A stretch of DNA of 5,401 nucleotides from assembly GCA_947369305.1 (NCBI GenBank), contig CANBLA010000073.1:1-5401 (forward strand), written 5' to 3'. Positions within the stretch are counted from its first letter, which is position 1; each line of letters begins with the position of its first letter. The DNA is from an uncultured Clostridia bacterium. GTDB taxonomy: Bacteria; Bacillota_A; Clostridia; TANB77; CAG-508. The notes under the pieces are model-generated. The model made no database searches. It worked only from the letters and a program-made list of their open reading frames with translations, and was not told the DNA's origin. Shown piece by piece: positions 4,930 through 5,401 of the stretch. The translations under genes and the position numbers were made by a program.

Positions 4930-5401
4930 TCTAAATCATGAACACTTGGTCCTTCAATTAATGTACCATCTTGCTCATAACGACTTCCGTGGCAAGGACA
5001 ATCCCACGTTTTTGTGACCTCATTCCAGCTTACTTCACAGCCTAAATGGGCACAATATTTTTTGTCTTTTTCGCCTTTCAAATGTGGCATTATCATGGAT
5101 TTTCCGGCTTCTTTTAACATATTTTTCATTTCTTCTCGATTTTTAATGGGCTCTAATCTTGTGCTATTGAAAATTTCTTCATAGGGATTTTTTCTGCCCA
5201 TAATTTTGTCGGTAATTAAATTGGCAGCTACGTTGGAACTTGTCATGCCCCATTTTTTGAAGCCTGTTGCGACATACATGTTTTCTCGTACTTCGGAATA
5301 TTCGCCAATATACGGAATTTTGTCTAATCCAACCGTGTCTTCTGCGTTCCAACGGTAAATAATTTTGCTTTCTGGGAAATATGTTTTGGCAAAATCTTCT
5401 A
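4926..5401 (-). CDS. FAD-dependent oxidoreductase with C-terminal Rieske [2Fe-2S] domain, 5' part outside window
   Basis: Only the last 157 residues are visible; the frame is open to the right edge, so the start lies beyond 5401. The first visible part (RWNAEDTVGLDKIPYIGEYS, then MYVATGFKKWGMTSS) matches the C-terminal end of the DAO/glycine-oxidase-type FAD domain. The last 45 or so residues form a Rieske domain, with CAHLGC (5037-5054) and CPCHGS (4983-5000). These supply two Cys and two His iron ligands (C-x-H and C-x-x-H) plus the two extra Cys that form a disulfide in classical Rieske proteins, so the cluster site looks functional. This FAD-plus-Rieske architecture resembles Bacillus YhfW-type proteins, whose substrate is not established. 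A soluble cytoplasmic redox enzyme is likely. No terminator is visible after the stop. Confidence 0.9.
   Translation of the reverse strand, partial: EDFAKTYFPESKIIYRWNAEDTVGLDKIPYIGEYSEVRENMYVATGFKKWGMTSSNVAANLITDKIMGRKNPYEEIFNSTRLEPIKNREEMKNMLKEAGKSMIMPHLKGEKDKKYCAHLGCEVSWNEVTKTWDCPCHGSRYEQDGTLIEGPSVHDLD

Noticed and set aside
5277..5279. ATG at 5279 as the start of the Rieske protein
   Set aside because: The frame continues upstream to the window edge with conserved FAD-domain sequence (RWNAEDTVGLDKIPYIG), so this Met is internal.

Overview
The window looks like chromosomal DNA of a low-GC Firmicute, most likely a member of the Clostridia (Lachnospiraceae-like). The evidence is strong A/T bias, AGGAG-type ribosome binding sites, textbook sigma-A promoters with 17-bp spacers, hairpin-plus-U terminators, and a Firmicute-style S15 gene. 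The exact taxon cannot be fixed from sequence alone.

Left half (1-3133, all minus strand): three diverged tandem paralogues of an unrecognised, mostly alpha-helical protein family of about 355-360 residues. Here they are called C (first transcribed, 2069-3133), B (831-1913) and A (1-816, cut by the window edge). C has its own promoter and is followed by a 13-bp hairpin terminator. B has its own promoter, and A starts 14 bp after B, so B-A is an operon. The C and B leaders are clearly homologous. Each carries a small hairpin starting about 5 nt after the predicted transcription start, and the stem is preserved by base changes on both sides. This conserved promoter/leader module on a duplicated family of unknown function is the most novel signal in the window.

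Centre (3221-3979, minus strand): rpsO (ribosomal protein S15) as a single-gene unit with its own promoter, an approximately 85-nt leader that may be autoregulatory, and a strong terminator. Downstream of rpsO, where pnp is commonly found in Firmicutes, the paralogue array begins instead. Upstream of rpsO is a separate small unit encoding a 76-aa hypothetical protein, with a perfect-consensus promoter, a good RBS and its own terminator.

Right part (4034-5401): an RluA-family pseudouridine synthase on the plus strand, transcribed divergently from the 76-aa gene. Its -10 box lies so close to the ATG that the mRNA is predicted to be leaderless, and no Shine-Dalgarno sequence is visible. It converges on, and overlaps by 4 bp at the stop codons, the C-terminal part of a minus-strand FAD-dependent oxidoreductase with a C-terminal Rieske [2Fe-2S] domain, whose start lies beyond the right edge. 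Apart from translation (rpsO and the rRNA/tRNA modification enzyme), nothing in the sequence ties these genes into one pathway. No tRNA, rRNA, CRISPR array or insertion sequence was seen.
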